From the NCBI RefSeq assembly GCF_030035675.1, contig NC_084480.1:13535263-13599262 (forward strand): a stretch of 64,000 nucleotides of DNA. The letters are read 5' to 3'. Below the pieces are notes generated by a model. The model saw only the letters and a list, made by a program, of their open reading frames with translations. It searched no databases and had not been told where the DNA came from. A program made the position numbers and the translations under genes. Position 1 is the stretch's first letter; every line of letters starts with the position of its first letter. This stretch comes from Rhineura floridana. Taxonomy: Eukaryota > Chordata > Lepidosauria > Squamata > Rhineuridae. Below are positions 34,270 to 46,100 of this stretch, one piece after another.

Positions 34270-35430
34270 TTGTACTGGATCATAGAATCATAGAATAGTG
34301 GAAGGGGCCTATAAGGCCACTGAGTCCAACCCACTGCTCAATGCAGGAATCCAACTTAAAGCATACCCAATAGGTGGCTGTCCAGCTGCCTCTTGAATGC
34401 CTGCAGAGTTGGAGAGTCCACCGCCTCCCTAGGTAATTGGTTCCATTGTCATACTGCTTTAACACAGGGCTGGAGCCAAAGGGTGGCCAGGCTGGGCTCT
34501 GGCCAAGGGGCCCCTGAAGGGCCCCTCCTTAGGGTGGGTGGATAGTGCTCCCTTCTGTGATCCACAGCAGCATCGGCTCCCGACCCTGCTGCAGATTGCA
34601 GAGAGGGAGCTCCCAAGCACCCCCCTACTACCATGCAGGCCCATGACATGTGCCTGCATGCTCTACCTACCTTTCCCTTGAAGTAAATGTTGGCCACACT
34701 GCAGGCGCATGCCTGCCATCAACCAAGATGGCAGCTGAGGCTTCTCTAAGGGGCTAATGCCCCTGCTGCCATCTTGGTTAATGGCAGGCATGCGCGCACA
34801 ATATGGCCAGCATTCAAGGGAAAGGTAGGTGGAGTGGGCAGGCGGGTTCTGGGGCCCAGGGCAGGCTGGGGCCCTGCTCTAACAGGAAGTTTTTCCTGAT
34901 GTTCAGACAAAATCTGGCTTCCTGTTATTTGAGCCCATTATTCCGTATCCTGTACTCTGGGGTGATCGAGAAGAGATCCTGGCCCTCCTCTGTGCGATAA
35001 CCTTTCAAGTAGTTGAAGATAATAGACAGTGGTTCTGAGAGTTCTTCAGCCAATTCCTTCATTACTGTAGGATGCAGTTTATCGAGCCCTGGAGATTTGA
35101 GCATGTTCATAGTAAATAGGTATTCTTTGACCATTCGTTTAGCAATCTCAAGCTGTGAGCCAGCCCCTTCAGCTTGTACATCACATTTGCCAGGACAGTT
35201 ATAGACCTTTTTTGGAAGAATACTGAGCCAAAGTAGGAAATGAGCACTTCTGACTTTTCTTTGTCATCATTTTGCCATCCTCGTTGAGTAGCTGAACCAC
35301 CATTTCCTTTCTCTGTCTTTTACCATGGATGTACCTGAAGATCTTCATGTCATTCCCCTTTATTAGTTGTACTGCAATGCTCCCCCCAGTTTGCATTTTT
35401 GCCATCTGCAAACTCTTGCACTACAGTGCA
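34270..35430 (-). mobile_element. CR1 LINE, 3' part, split by a hAT MITE
   Basis: The plus strand starts ATAGAATCATAGAAT, the reversed CR1 octamer tail. TCCAACCCACTGCTCAATGC follows. Minus-strand frames give MNMLKSPGLDKLHPTVMKEL (RT finger region), then GNDMKIFRYIHGKRQRKE and VVQLLNEDGKMMT. This is the avian-type CR1 branch, different from the CR1 at 8558. It is degraded, with several frame breaks, and interrupted at 34465-34876. Confidence 0.82.
34465..34876. mobile_element. hAT-type MITE inside CR1
   Basis: 412 bp. Ends CAGGGCTGGAGCC and GGGGCCCTG. The 8-bp duplications CTTTAACA (34457-34464) and CTCTAACA (34877-34884) match at 7 of 8. The interior holds an inverted pair (AACCAAGATGGCAG near 34717 and CTGCCATCTTGGTT near 34757). 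Same family as the shell at 25062-28519. Confidence 0.83.
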
Positions 35431-36021
35431 ACAGAAGCAGGACAAAAGAAGATACACCAGAGCATTTGTGGTATAAAATGTAACAGGATTTCAGCAGGAA
35501 GCTACAGGACATGGCACTGACTGGAAACATAGCGGTATGTCTGCCCTGAAACTTTTGCAGGTGCGAACTGTATTGAAAGCGGGATAGCATAAAAAACACC
35601 TTTATAAGCACAAATAATAAATGAATGCACAATAAAAAGGATGTCTGGAGGGGCCCGACACCTTCTCCATCAGCACCTTCTCAAGCATAGTACTGCATAG
35701 ACGCATGAGATCAGCCTTTGATTGACCTTTAGGCATAAACACAAGTTTCCCTCTTGCCGCTCCCTTCTGTGGCACCACTCTGGTACGTACAAGCTGTGAG
35801 ATTCCTGGCAATCTCAATTGCTGTGGCAACCTACATGATGCTCAAGTCCCTTTCCCTTCTCTCCACTGCCTGGATCTTATTATTTTCTCCACCCTAGAAA
35901 TCTAAGTAATAACAGCTTCAGAAAACATTGAGGTTTCAGCTTACTGACGTGACATGTGGTCAGGTTTTCCAAACATGCTTTTTTCGAAATGACTATATGG
36001 TTACAAGAAGCCTTCGGCCCA
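35431..36021. other. Probable 3' UTR and flank of the membrane-protein gene
   Basis: The sequence just below 36022 would be the 3' UTR of the minus-strand gene ending there. No canonical minus-strand AATAAA close to the stop was seen; AATAATAAG occurs near 35878-35886. The rest is unassigned. Confidence 0.35.
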
Positions 36022-36274
36022 TTACTGTTGTGGAGCTGTGTCAAATGGTGTGACAGAAGGAGCAAATGAAATTGTCGTATTGCTGTCAGGTTCCTCTTCA
36101 GAGGTGAGAACATCCAAGGGCGGCATTTCTTTCTCTGATATATATCTTATATATGCTGGACCAGGAACTTGGGCTGTAAAGATCTGTTCATCTTCGTTGT
36201 GCTTCACAATAATATTTGCCACCACTGTTTCAGCTGCAGCAAGATCTTTGGTGGGACTGCTTGGTTTACCCTCA
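36022..36274 (-). CDS. Membrane-protein gene, last coding exon
   Basis: Acceptor TTCGTTCAG at 36275 upward. 253 bases give 83 residues and a TAA. It starts at phase 2 (AG|T, Ser). The longest open stretch of this gene, with EGKPSSPTKDLAAAETVV at the start and IIVKHNEDEQIFTAQVPG in the middle. Confidence 0.65.
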
Positions 36275-37074
36275 CTGAACGAACAACAAAAAACAATGAA
36301 ACAAAATTAATAGGCTGGAACTGGTCAAGGGCGCCATTCTACTGAGATTACAGCATGTTTATTTATTTATTTATTTATTATTTGATTTATATCCTGCCCT
36401 TCCTCCCAGCAGGAGCCCAGGGCGGCATATCGTCCTAGCAGTAGTAAGAAAAAGCAGGGGGAGGAGAGATTTGTAGAGGTGTAGCAGTTAGAGTGTTGGG
36501 CTAGGACCTGGGAGACCAGGGTTCAAATCCTGACTCAGCCATGAAGGTCGCTGAATGACCTTGAGCCAGACACAGTCTCTCAGCCTAATCTACCTCACAA
36601 GGTTGTTGTGAAGATAAAATGGAGAGGTGGGAGAACCATGTATGCCACCTTGAGCTCCTTGGAGGAAATATGGAATATAAATGTAATAATAAATAAATAA
36701 TAAACTTCTCAGAAGGATCCTTGGGAGAGAGAAGCCCTAAAATCCTGGGCTGACCAATAGCAGCTTTTGTGACCAAATCTGAGCTTAATAATTAGAATAA
36801 TCACAATAGGGGGGTTCCTGTTTCCTGATAGTTAAGGTTTTTAAAATGGTGCAGAGGAAGAGCTCATCCCAAACCTCTTTCAAAATGTGTATCTCCTTCC
36901 TGTTGTTCAGGTGGGTGGGTGGGTAAAGGTTAGCAAATCCTTTTGGCCTCTCTGGGAGAAGCCTCAGGTTGCTGAAACTTCTTGGCTAGTTGCTGTGGTG
37001 AGGAAGGAAAGAGAGGCTTTTCATTAGCTGATGATGACCCACCCTGGGACCTACTGGTGAAGGGTGGGTAATAA

Positions 37075-37138
<64 letters not shown>

Positions 37139-40100
37139 GATGGTGATGATGATGATCTCCTGGCTTAAAATTCCCAGGAGTCATATGTCTGATATTCTTT
37201 TGTTTAACTTTAAACGAAATTAAATTTTAAATTCAATGAGTCATAGGGGTGGAGGACGACAGGATGGTAAAAGATTTACACAATGGAAAGACATCAGTCA
37301 ATGGATTTAGCATGAAGTGTACGAAATGGTCATGTGTGCTGAACTTAAAGTAATCTTGTTTATTCCTTCTGTTATTAAATCAATAGTTTTGGTTTAACAG
37401 CACAGCTGATCCTTGGCTGGGATATTACAGACCAGAAGGGTAGGCAGAGCAAATACCAAAGCTGGGAACAGTCTCAATGGTGGCAGGGGTGAAGGGATAG
37501 TGTAACAGCAGCAGGTTTTCTGGTGCACTTCGTGTACAAAATTAAAAATATATTAATATATATTAGTATATTAATTGATCATGGATGTAATAAATCTCTA
37601 TATGGGTTTCTTCTCATTTTTAAAATATACTTTCATAATATTCGTGGCGCACCTAGTCAGCTCTTGCGGCGCGCCAGTGTGCCACGGCGCACCATTTGAG
37701 AATCACTGGTCTCAGGGCAGTATTGCGTTACAGAGTATCAGGTGGTGGTGCCTAGTAGTGGGATCGTGAGAGACCTGTGCTGGGGCCAGTGCGAGAGATC
37801 CATTACGAGACCAGACCTAGAGTAGGGGTCTGACAGTCTCCCTTGGAGAAGAGTGGGCTAGACTGGCCCAAAGGCAGATACCAAAGGCCCACCAGCAAAC
37901 AGATACAGCTGGACTTGGCGTAGCAAACCCAGAGCTCAGACGGTTAAACGCCCACACTGCTTCTCCAATCTGGTGCCCTCTAGAGGGTGTACAACTCCTA
38001 TCACATCTGACCATTGGCCATTGGAACTAGGGTCTAAAACATCTGGAAGGCACCAGGTTGGTGAAGGCTGTTGTAGAGGATCCAGGAGCATATTCTGGCG
38101 TATGTTCTCAGTTTGCTCTGGGTGTCAGCCTGAAAGCAGAGCCGGAGTCTGACGGAATCTCTAGAAATACACTACCTCTGATGCAAGACTCTCTTTTGGA
38201 TTGTCTTCACTGCAATGACCATCACAGCTATCAAGAAGATACTACCGCAGAGAGATACCATGACAATCTCATAGGTCTGACAGGAAGGATCTAAAGCACA
38301 GAGAATGAAAGACATGAGTAAGCTCTGCTAACAGCAGCCATTCCTTACATGAAAATCTCATGCTGCTAGGCCATTATCATGAACTGTAATCGTTTTCTGG
38401 ACAAGATGGGTTTGAAAAGCCTCTCTCTATGGTTCAACAGGAGAACACATGGTTTGCATAGAGAAGATCCCAAATTCAATTCCAGCCATCTCCAGTTTAT
38501 GATAATGATAATACTAGTTGTGGTGGTGGTGTTTGTTATGTGCTTTCAAGTCGATTACGACTTATGGCGACCCTATGAATCAGTGATCTCCAACAGCATC
38601 TGTTGTGAACCACCCTGCTCAGATCTTGTAAGTTCAGGTCTGTGGCTTCCTTTATGGAATCAATCCATCTCTTGTTTGGCCTTCCTCTTTTTCTACTCCC
38701 GTCTGTTTTTCCCAGCATTATTGTCTTTTCTAGTGAATCATGTCTTCTCATGATGTGTCCAAAGTATGATGACCTCAGTTTCATCATTTTAGCTTCAAGT
38801 GATAGTTCTGGTTTAATTTGTTCTAACACCCAATTATTTGTCTTTTTCGCGGTCCATGGTATGCACAAATCTCTCCTCCAACACCACATTTCAAATGAGT
38901 TGATTTTTCTCTTATCCACTTTTCTCCCTGTCCAACTTTCACATCCAGAGAAATATTAATAATAGTAATAATAATGCCAGATAGTAGTTGATGGGAAAGA
39001 CCTTTGCCTAAGATCCCAGAGACCTGTTGCCAACCAGCCTTCACCAACCTGCGGTGCCCTCCAGATGTTGTTGGATCACAACTCTGGTCAGCCCTACTCA
39101 GCACAGCCATGCTAGCCAGAGTTGCACCCCAGGGCGATGAAGGCTGGAGTAGTCCAAACAACCAGCCGTCTGACTCAGTATGAGGCAGCTTCTTTTGTTC
39201 ATGGAAAGGTCCTTGCATACTAATAAAAGAAGAAATTATTACGTGTTATGTAAACTGCTTAGATATTAAGGTGGTGTGTATAAATTCTATTAAATAAATT
39301 AAAATAAAATGGAAGCTAACGCCATCCTAATCTTTGCAGGGAAGCCACACAGGGTAACAGAACAAATAGTGTTCCCTAGAATTGTTGATCAACAAGCGTT
39401 AAGAGCATGCAAACAATACCTCTAATAAACTGTTCCTTATCATTACTACCTGGCCCCGTGGCAGGCAGCCCAGGCCCACCAACAAACATCTGACTGAACA
39501 TCTGCCCTAGTTCTTGTGCTACATTCACAGGAGATAATAACAGCCACAAAAAAGTTGTATTAATTGAGAATGACCCTCTGGGCACTTCCAGATAACCTGT
39601 TTATCAAGCACTCATCCTGATTTGCTGCCAGGGAGGTTAGATCAGAGCTTGGAAAAGTTACTTTTTTTGAACTACAACTCCCATCAGCCCACTTCACTGG
39701 CCATGCTGACTGGGACTGATGGGAGTTGTAGTTTAAAAAAGTAACTTTTCTACGCTTTGGGTTAGATGACATTGTGAAAAAGCAAGTGTTACTATACACT
39801 TGCCAGTACATTTCCCTGTTGCTTTACGTATCACAAAAAGCCCGATTTTGGGGGGAAGCAGGTTTGTTGCACAAGAGCTCACAATCAACTGTAACTTCAT
39901 AACCTGAATTGGCCAGTATGTGACTGAATCCAACCCAAAAATAGCGACAGTAGTATATTTGTGACTGTGGTGCCACAGCTGTTGTGGCATAATCTTCAGG
40001 GGGTGAGGGACAGAAACATTGACAATGACTTTGTATCGTTTCGGACAAGAGGTGTCAATGGCCTTCAAATGCTTGTTATGAATGGAATTAATACATAACT

Positions 40101-43100
40101 AAAAATAACCCTTACTGAATACAGGTTTACAGAGTAGAGTACCTGGATAATCTTTGTGGGAAAGTGTTCCATGAGATTGATCCTCCACAGGAGCAGGCAT
40201 GCTGCAAACCAAAACAGAGCACAGAGAATGAAGAGACATGAAGGACATTAACGTAATAGATTAGGGTGACCGAAATTCCTAAGGGCAATTCCTATTATCC
40301 TGACCATTTGCCATGCTAGCTAGGGCTGATGGGAGTTGGAGTCCAATGATGTCATTCCTAACAAGTCTCAGCACCCTTAACAAACTACAGTTCCCAGGAT
40401 TCTTTGGGGGAAGTCATGCCTATTTAATGTGGCATGATGCTGCTTTAAATGTATAGTGCAGATGGAGCCACAGAAACTAAATAACTAGTAGGCAGTTGTT
40501 TCTTCATAATGGCACATTTTCAGGAATAGAAGGAACCATCAGAGAAGGGGAAAGGCTTCCCCCACTTCCAGATGATGATGATGTTATTCAGGTGTCTGTA
40601 TGAACAGAGGCTGTAGTTCGGAGAGACACAAAGAGCCGAGTTTGGGCTCTGTAATCATCCAAGGATGCTGGCTGTCTCCTTAGAGCAGGGATGTAAGAAG
40701 GCATCATTTCTGTTCCGCCCTGTATTCATTGCATGCCGCACTGTTTCTGTTTCACTGCAGTTTCATTTCTGCCAAAACATACATTATTTGTCTCGCTCTC
40801 TTCTGTGGTGAAATTACATAACGTATATTGTCATTGCATTATTCTAAAAATGTGAATGTACTGCCTTCAAGTTGATTCCGACTTATGGCAACCCTATGAA
40901 TAGGGTTTTCGTGATAAGCAGTATGCAGAGGTGGTTTACCATTGCCTTCCTCTGAGGCTGAGAGGCAGTGACTGGTCCAAAGTCACCCAGTGAGGTTCAT
41001 GGCTGTGTGGGGATTCAAGCCCTGATCTCCCAGATCGTAGTCCAACACTCTAACCACTACCCCACACTGGCTTGCATTATTCTACCCCATTCATTTCAAT
41101 GCAAAGGAAAACACAATGCAAATGGCAGGGGGAGGAGTAATTAATGGCATATTGTTTGCGGACTGAAAGCAACAACAGTAGCAAATTCCAATTGTATTCT
41201 CTGGATTGATTTTCGTTCTGGATATGGGATGAATAAGTGAACATCACCAATTTCAGCTCCCATTTCTGTTTTTGTTGAAATTCTCTAACATCCCAACCCT
41301 AGAGATCTACTGTGGAACTCCATTGAAATGCTAAAGAGTAGAAACACACTCACTGTTCTGCCAGTTCCAGTGCATCTCCACCTCTCTCTTCTAAAAATGG
41401 GAACACAGGATGTTAGTCAAACCCTGTCTCTTTTTACCATAAAACTTGGTGGGAGCAGCTTGAGTGTTTGTTTGTTTTTAATTCAGCTTCACAGAGATTT
41501 CAGAATTGTTCCGTGGATTAACCATTTTCCCCTCCAGGTGTAGCAAATGGAAAAGCTTTGCTCTGGCAACTGGTGTATTTACAACCTAAGCCGTGGCTCT
41601 ACCTATGCTCAACCTGTATATTTGTAAATAAAACACGAATACAACAAAATGCCAGTACTTCTCAAGTGACCCTCCTTGTTGAACTAGCTGGCTGGCCTTT
41701 TGATGCGCATGAGGACATACCACCACATTCGGGTCTACAAGCTGTTAGGTGTCACAGTTGTCTGCAACTACAACTGGATCATGACCCTTGCATATGTGGC
41801 CACCCTTGAAATACTGTGTACACTTCTGGTTACCCGATCTAAAACAAAGTATTGTAGAGGTGGAAAAAATACAGAAAGGGGCAACCAAAATGATCAGGAA
41901 ACAGAGCACAGCCATTTTGGGCTTGCTTTTAATGTAGGAAAAAAGTGACCAAGGGAGAAAATAAATGACTGTAAGTTTATAAAATTAAACAAGGAATAGA
42001 CAGGTGGAGAAAGATGTTTTTTCCCTCTCCCACAACACTAGAACTTGAGGTCTTCAGGATGGACAAAGGAAGAACTCCTTCACGTATTGCACACGTCATT
42101 TATAGAGTTTGCTGCCACAAGATGGCTGTGTCTTAGATGCAACAGCAGCCGATGTGGTGTGGTGGAGCTCCAGAGTTGTCCTCTCAACACTGGCATTGCT
42201 GCAGCTTTCTGGGAGGGGGCAAGGTTATGGCAAGGCTGAGGCTGCATGGACCCACCAGCGGCAGCACTCCGGCCACTACTACTTACATAGAAACATAGGA
42301 AGTTGCCTTATACGGAACCAGGCCATTGTTTTTTCCTAGCTCAGTATTGTCTACACAGACTGGCAGCAGCTCTCCAGGGTTTCAGGCACAGAATATTCCC
42401 AACTCTGTTTCAGAGACCGAGGATTGAACCTGGGACCTTCTGCATGCAAGGCAGATGCTCTTACTACTGAGCTATGGCCCCTCTACAAATCAAATAAAAG
42501 CTTAGTGGCTTTGTAAGCTGCATCTTGTGTGAACACTGCATTATGTGTTCAGCGCAGTTTGTGAAAGATTCCCAGGTGATAATTAAAATTATTTTATTGG
42601 CATGTACAGGAGAAAAATATTTGTTGTTGTTATGTGCCTTCAAGTCAATTACGACTTATGGCGACCCTATGAATCGGCGACCTCCAAGAGCATCTGTCAT
42701 GAACCACCCTGTTCAGATCTTGTAAATTCACATCTGCGGCTTCCTTTATGGAATCAATCCAGCTGTTGTTTGGCCTTCCTCTTTTTCTACTCCCTGCTGT
42801 TTTCCCCAGCATTATTGTCTTTTCTAGTGAATCATGTCTTCTCGTGATGTGTCCAGAAGTATGATAACCTCAGTTTCATAATTTTAGCTTCTAGTGATAG
42901 TTCTGGTTTAATTTGTTCTAACACCCAATTATTAGGCTTTTTCACGGTCCATGGTATCTGCAAAGCTCTCCTCTCCACCCTTCAGCTCTAAAAGGGTTTC
43001 TAGAGTGGTTAACAATTTAAAACAGCAACTGAAAGCATCAGCCATCATGTTAAACAGTAAAACAACCACATTCACTGACCACCAAATTAAAAACCCTTTG

Positions 43101-46100
43101 CAGGCAAGAAAAACAAATTTAAGCAGCCCTAAAAGGCCTGGGCAAATAAAAATCCCCTAAGAGAAGCTCTGTCAGGTGGCACAGGCTTGAAACAGGAGGT
43201 CTCCAGGTCACACTCTGATTAACCACCTAGATTCCTGTCCAGTTCTGGGGCATCATTCCTGATTTTACTTAGGCATGAAAAGAACTTGCACTCCCTCTTT
43301 CCGGGGGCTTCTTGTCTCTGTTATTCTTCATACATACAACCCTTGGCTAATGGATTCTCCCCCACCCCACCACCCAATAAATTTGCTTTAACTTATGGTT
43401 GTCACTGCAAAGAGAATAGAATTTAAAGTGTCCCATACATAACACAAGGCACAAACTCCCTGGCACCTGGGGACATGCTGCAGACAGTTGATTAACATAT
43501 TTATTAAAGGTGTGCTATCAGGATATGCATTCTGTAATTCCACACCTCATTTATAATCTGGAATAAGGGGCAGGCAGGGTCAGTGCGTAAATGCCACAAG
43601 GAAGCCACTATATTAACGCACAAGTGACAAAACGAAAATGCCTTGGGATGAATTTATAGGAAAGGAAGGTCTTTAAATCCCAAGGCTTTAATGGAGGCTC
43701 AGAACTGAATCGGGCGCCGAAATTATTTGCTATAATGTTTAACAGGAGTTTTGTTGTCACGTACATTATTTTTCCTGATAAGACATTTTGTATTTATGTT
43801 GTGGCTTCTTCCTTCAGGAAAAAGAAGAAGAAGATAATGGCATTGTAGGTGAGGCTATGTCTTCACTGTCATGATTTGATGTGCCTTTGACAGAGCCTGG
43901 ACTCCATTGTGTAAGGGCATGAGGTTGTCCTGCTGGATCAAGCCAAAGACCATCGAGTCCAGCATCCCGCTTCCTGCTCTGGCCAGCCAGAGGCCTCCAT
44001 GAAGCCCATAAGCAGGGCTTGAAAGCAATAGCCCTCTCCTATTGTTGTTGCCTAGCAAGAGGCATTCAGTGCCATGCTACCTTTGAGCACAGAGGTTCTC
44101 TATTAATAGATTAATAGCCATTGAGAAGCTGCAGTCCATTGCATGCTTACTAGGGAGCGTCCTATTGACCTTAATAGGACTTATATCTGAATAGACACAC
44201 ATGGTGGTATAGGGTTGGGGGGTATTGGTCCGAATGTCATCTTGGAGTCCCTTCCAAGGCTTGTAAGATGGAGGCTGCTGAAGAGGTCAACCAGTCTCTT
44301 TATCAATGGCTCTAGCCAAGTCTGTTAAGGATCTCTTTACATGACAGAAGAGTGCAAACACTACTAGATGCTTCCAAAAGGCAGACCTTCCCCACTTCCC
44401 TGGGTGGTTGCCAGGCCCAGCCTCCAAGAGGTCTTCTGTATCTTTAAAAGTTGTGCAAGGGGAAGAGAGAATTCCACCTTGTGGTTTTTCCCATTACAGT
44501 TTTGCAAGAACACTTGCACTTGGCTGACTTTCTCTTCTCCTAAAGATACAGGATCAGTCTCAGGCCCTGAACCTGGCAACCCTAATCTGAGGTAATTTGG
44601 AAGTTCTACCTGTGGCATTGTATCTGTGACAGCTTGTTGTGATGGATATTTCATGGATTATTGTGTTTTTATTTTCCAATTTTCTGCTTTTTTTGTTTCT
44701 TCTCTTTATAACAATGTTTTTAATATTTTTTGGTATTTGATTTTTTTAAAAAAATGTTTTATTGTATTGGGTTCCCCCCTCCTTTTCCTAGCCACCTTGA
44801 ACTTTTAAGAAATAAATAAATAAGGCAGTCATCAAGATTTATGCAACACAATGAAAGATGCAATTATTGGCTATGCTATGTCATTGATTTTCTTTAAAGT
44901 AGTTAGCCTAGGCTGTGGGATTTTTCTGCTCATTTTCTTCTTGCATTTTTCCTTTCATAGTGTGTGTGTGTGTCCTAAGTTGCCCTTCCCTATAGGAAGG
45001 GCCATGGCTAAGTAGGAGAGTATCTGCTTTGTGTGCAGAAGGCCCTTGGTTCAATCCCAGACACTGTCGGAAGGCAGAGCTGGGGTCCCAATCCCGGGGA
45101 GCTGGATCCCGGAGAGTTGGGAGAAGAGTATTCGGATGGATGGCAGAGGGAAGGGGGAGGAACTTCCCCCCTTTCGAGCGAAGACGAAACAGAGGAACTG
45201 CCAGTGATAAGGTCACTTAGCGACGGGGAGCCTGAGCCCTCCCTGGACATTCTCACGCCTCCCCCTCTTTCAGGCTCAGAGCAAGAGGGGAAAGAGGGAG
45301 GGCTGCTCACAGCCGAAAAGCGGGGAGGCAGTTTACCATCAGCTCCTCCCCTATCCCCCATCCTGGAATCGGAAACTTCAGAAGAGGAGGGGGTGATGCT
45401 TCCCCCCTCACCACGCACACGCAGACAGCTGAAAAGACAGGAGAGAAGGGGGGGAAGGCGGGCAGTACCTGAGGGGCAGTTAAGGGGGAGCGAAAGATTG
45501 CGCGCCCGTTTGGCCCCTTCTTAAAGAACAGGCGGGAAGAAGTCCCTTGCTCTGTCAACTTTCTCCCAATGCCGCAGGACCTGTATCCCTGTATTGCTTC
45601 ATGAGAAAACGCAGTCTTTGTTTGGACATTACCCTAATAAAACACGAATTAACTACAGCCGTTGGTCTGGTTCCTGAGTCACATCCTGGGCCTGACAGCT
45701 TGACAGAGCCACCTAAATCACCCTCAACGCTCTCTTCACTTGACTGGGACAAGATGTCAAAGGGAGCAGTGGGGGGGACGAACCCCACTTCTGAGACGGA
45801 AGAAGTGGAACTCTTGAGGACTAAGGTAGCTGATTTGCAGACGGATGTTCAAGCCCTGCTAGCAGCAGTCAAGGCGCTGAAGACGGATAATCAAACCTTG
45901 AAGGCCACGATAGACCAGATGCAAACAGCCCCTCCAGCTGCCGTAGTAAGGGTTCCCATTGGATTGCCCCCAAAATACGCGGGACAAAGTGATCAGTTGG
46001 CAACCTTCGTGGCTCAATGTGAGTTATATCTGGATGTCAGGCACACGGAATTTCCAGACGATGGGGCTAAAGTAGCTTTCGTGATTAGCCTCCTGGAGGG

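Noticed and set aside
36930-37184. 84-codon minus-strand frame with poly-isoleucine
   Set aside because: It is the translation of an (ATT)n tract at an L2 tail.
45033-45524. 163-codon plus-strand frame as a host gene
   Set aside because: It lies in the LTR of the chromovirus and is duplicated at 47895-48354.
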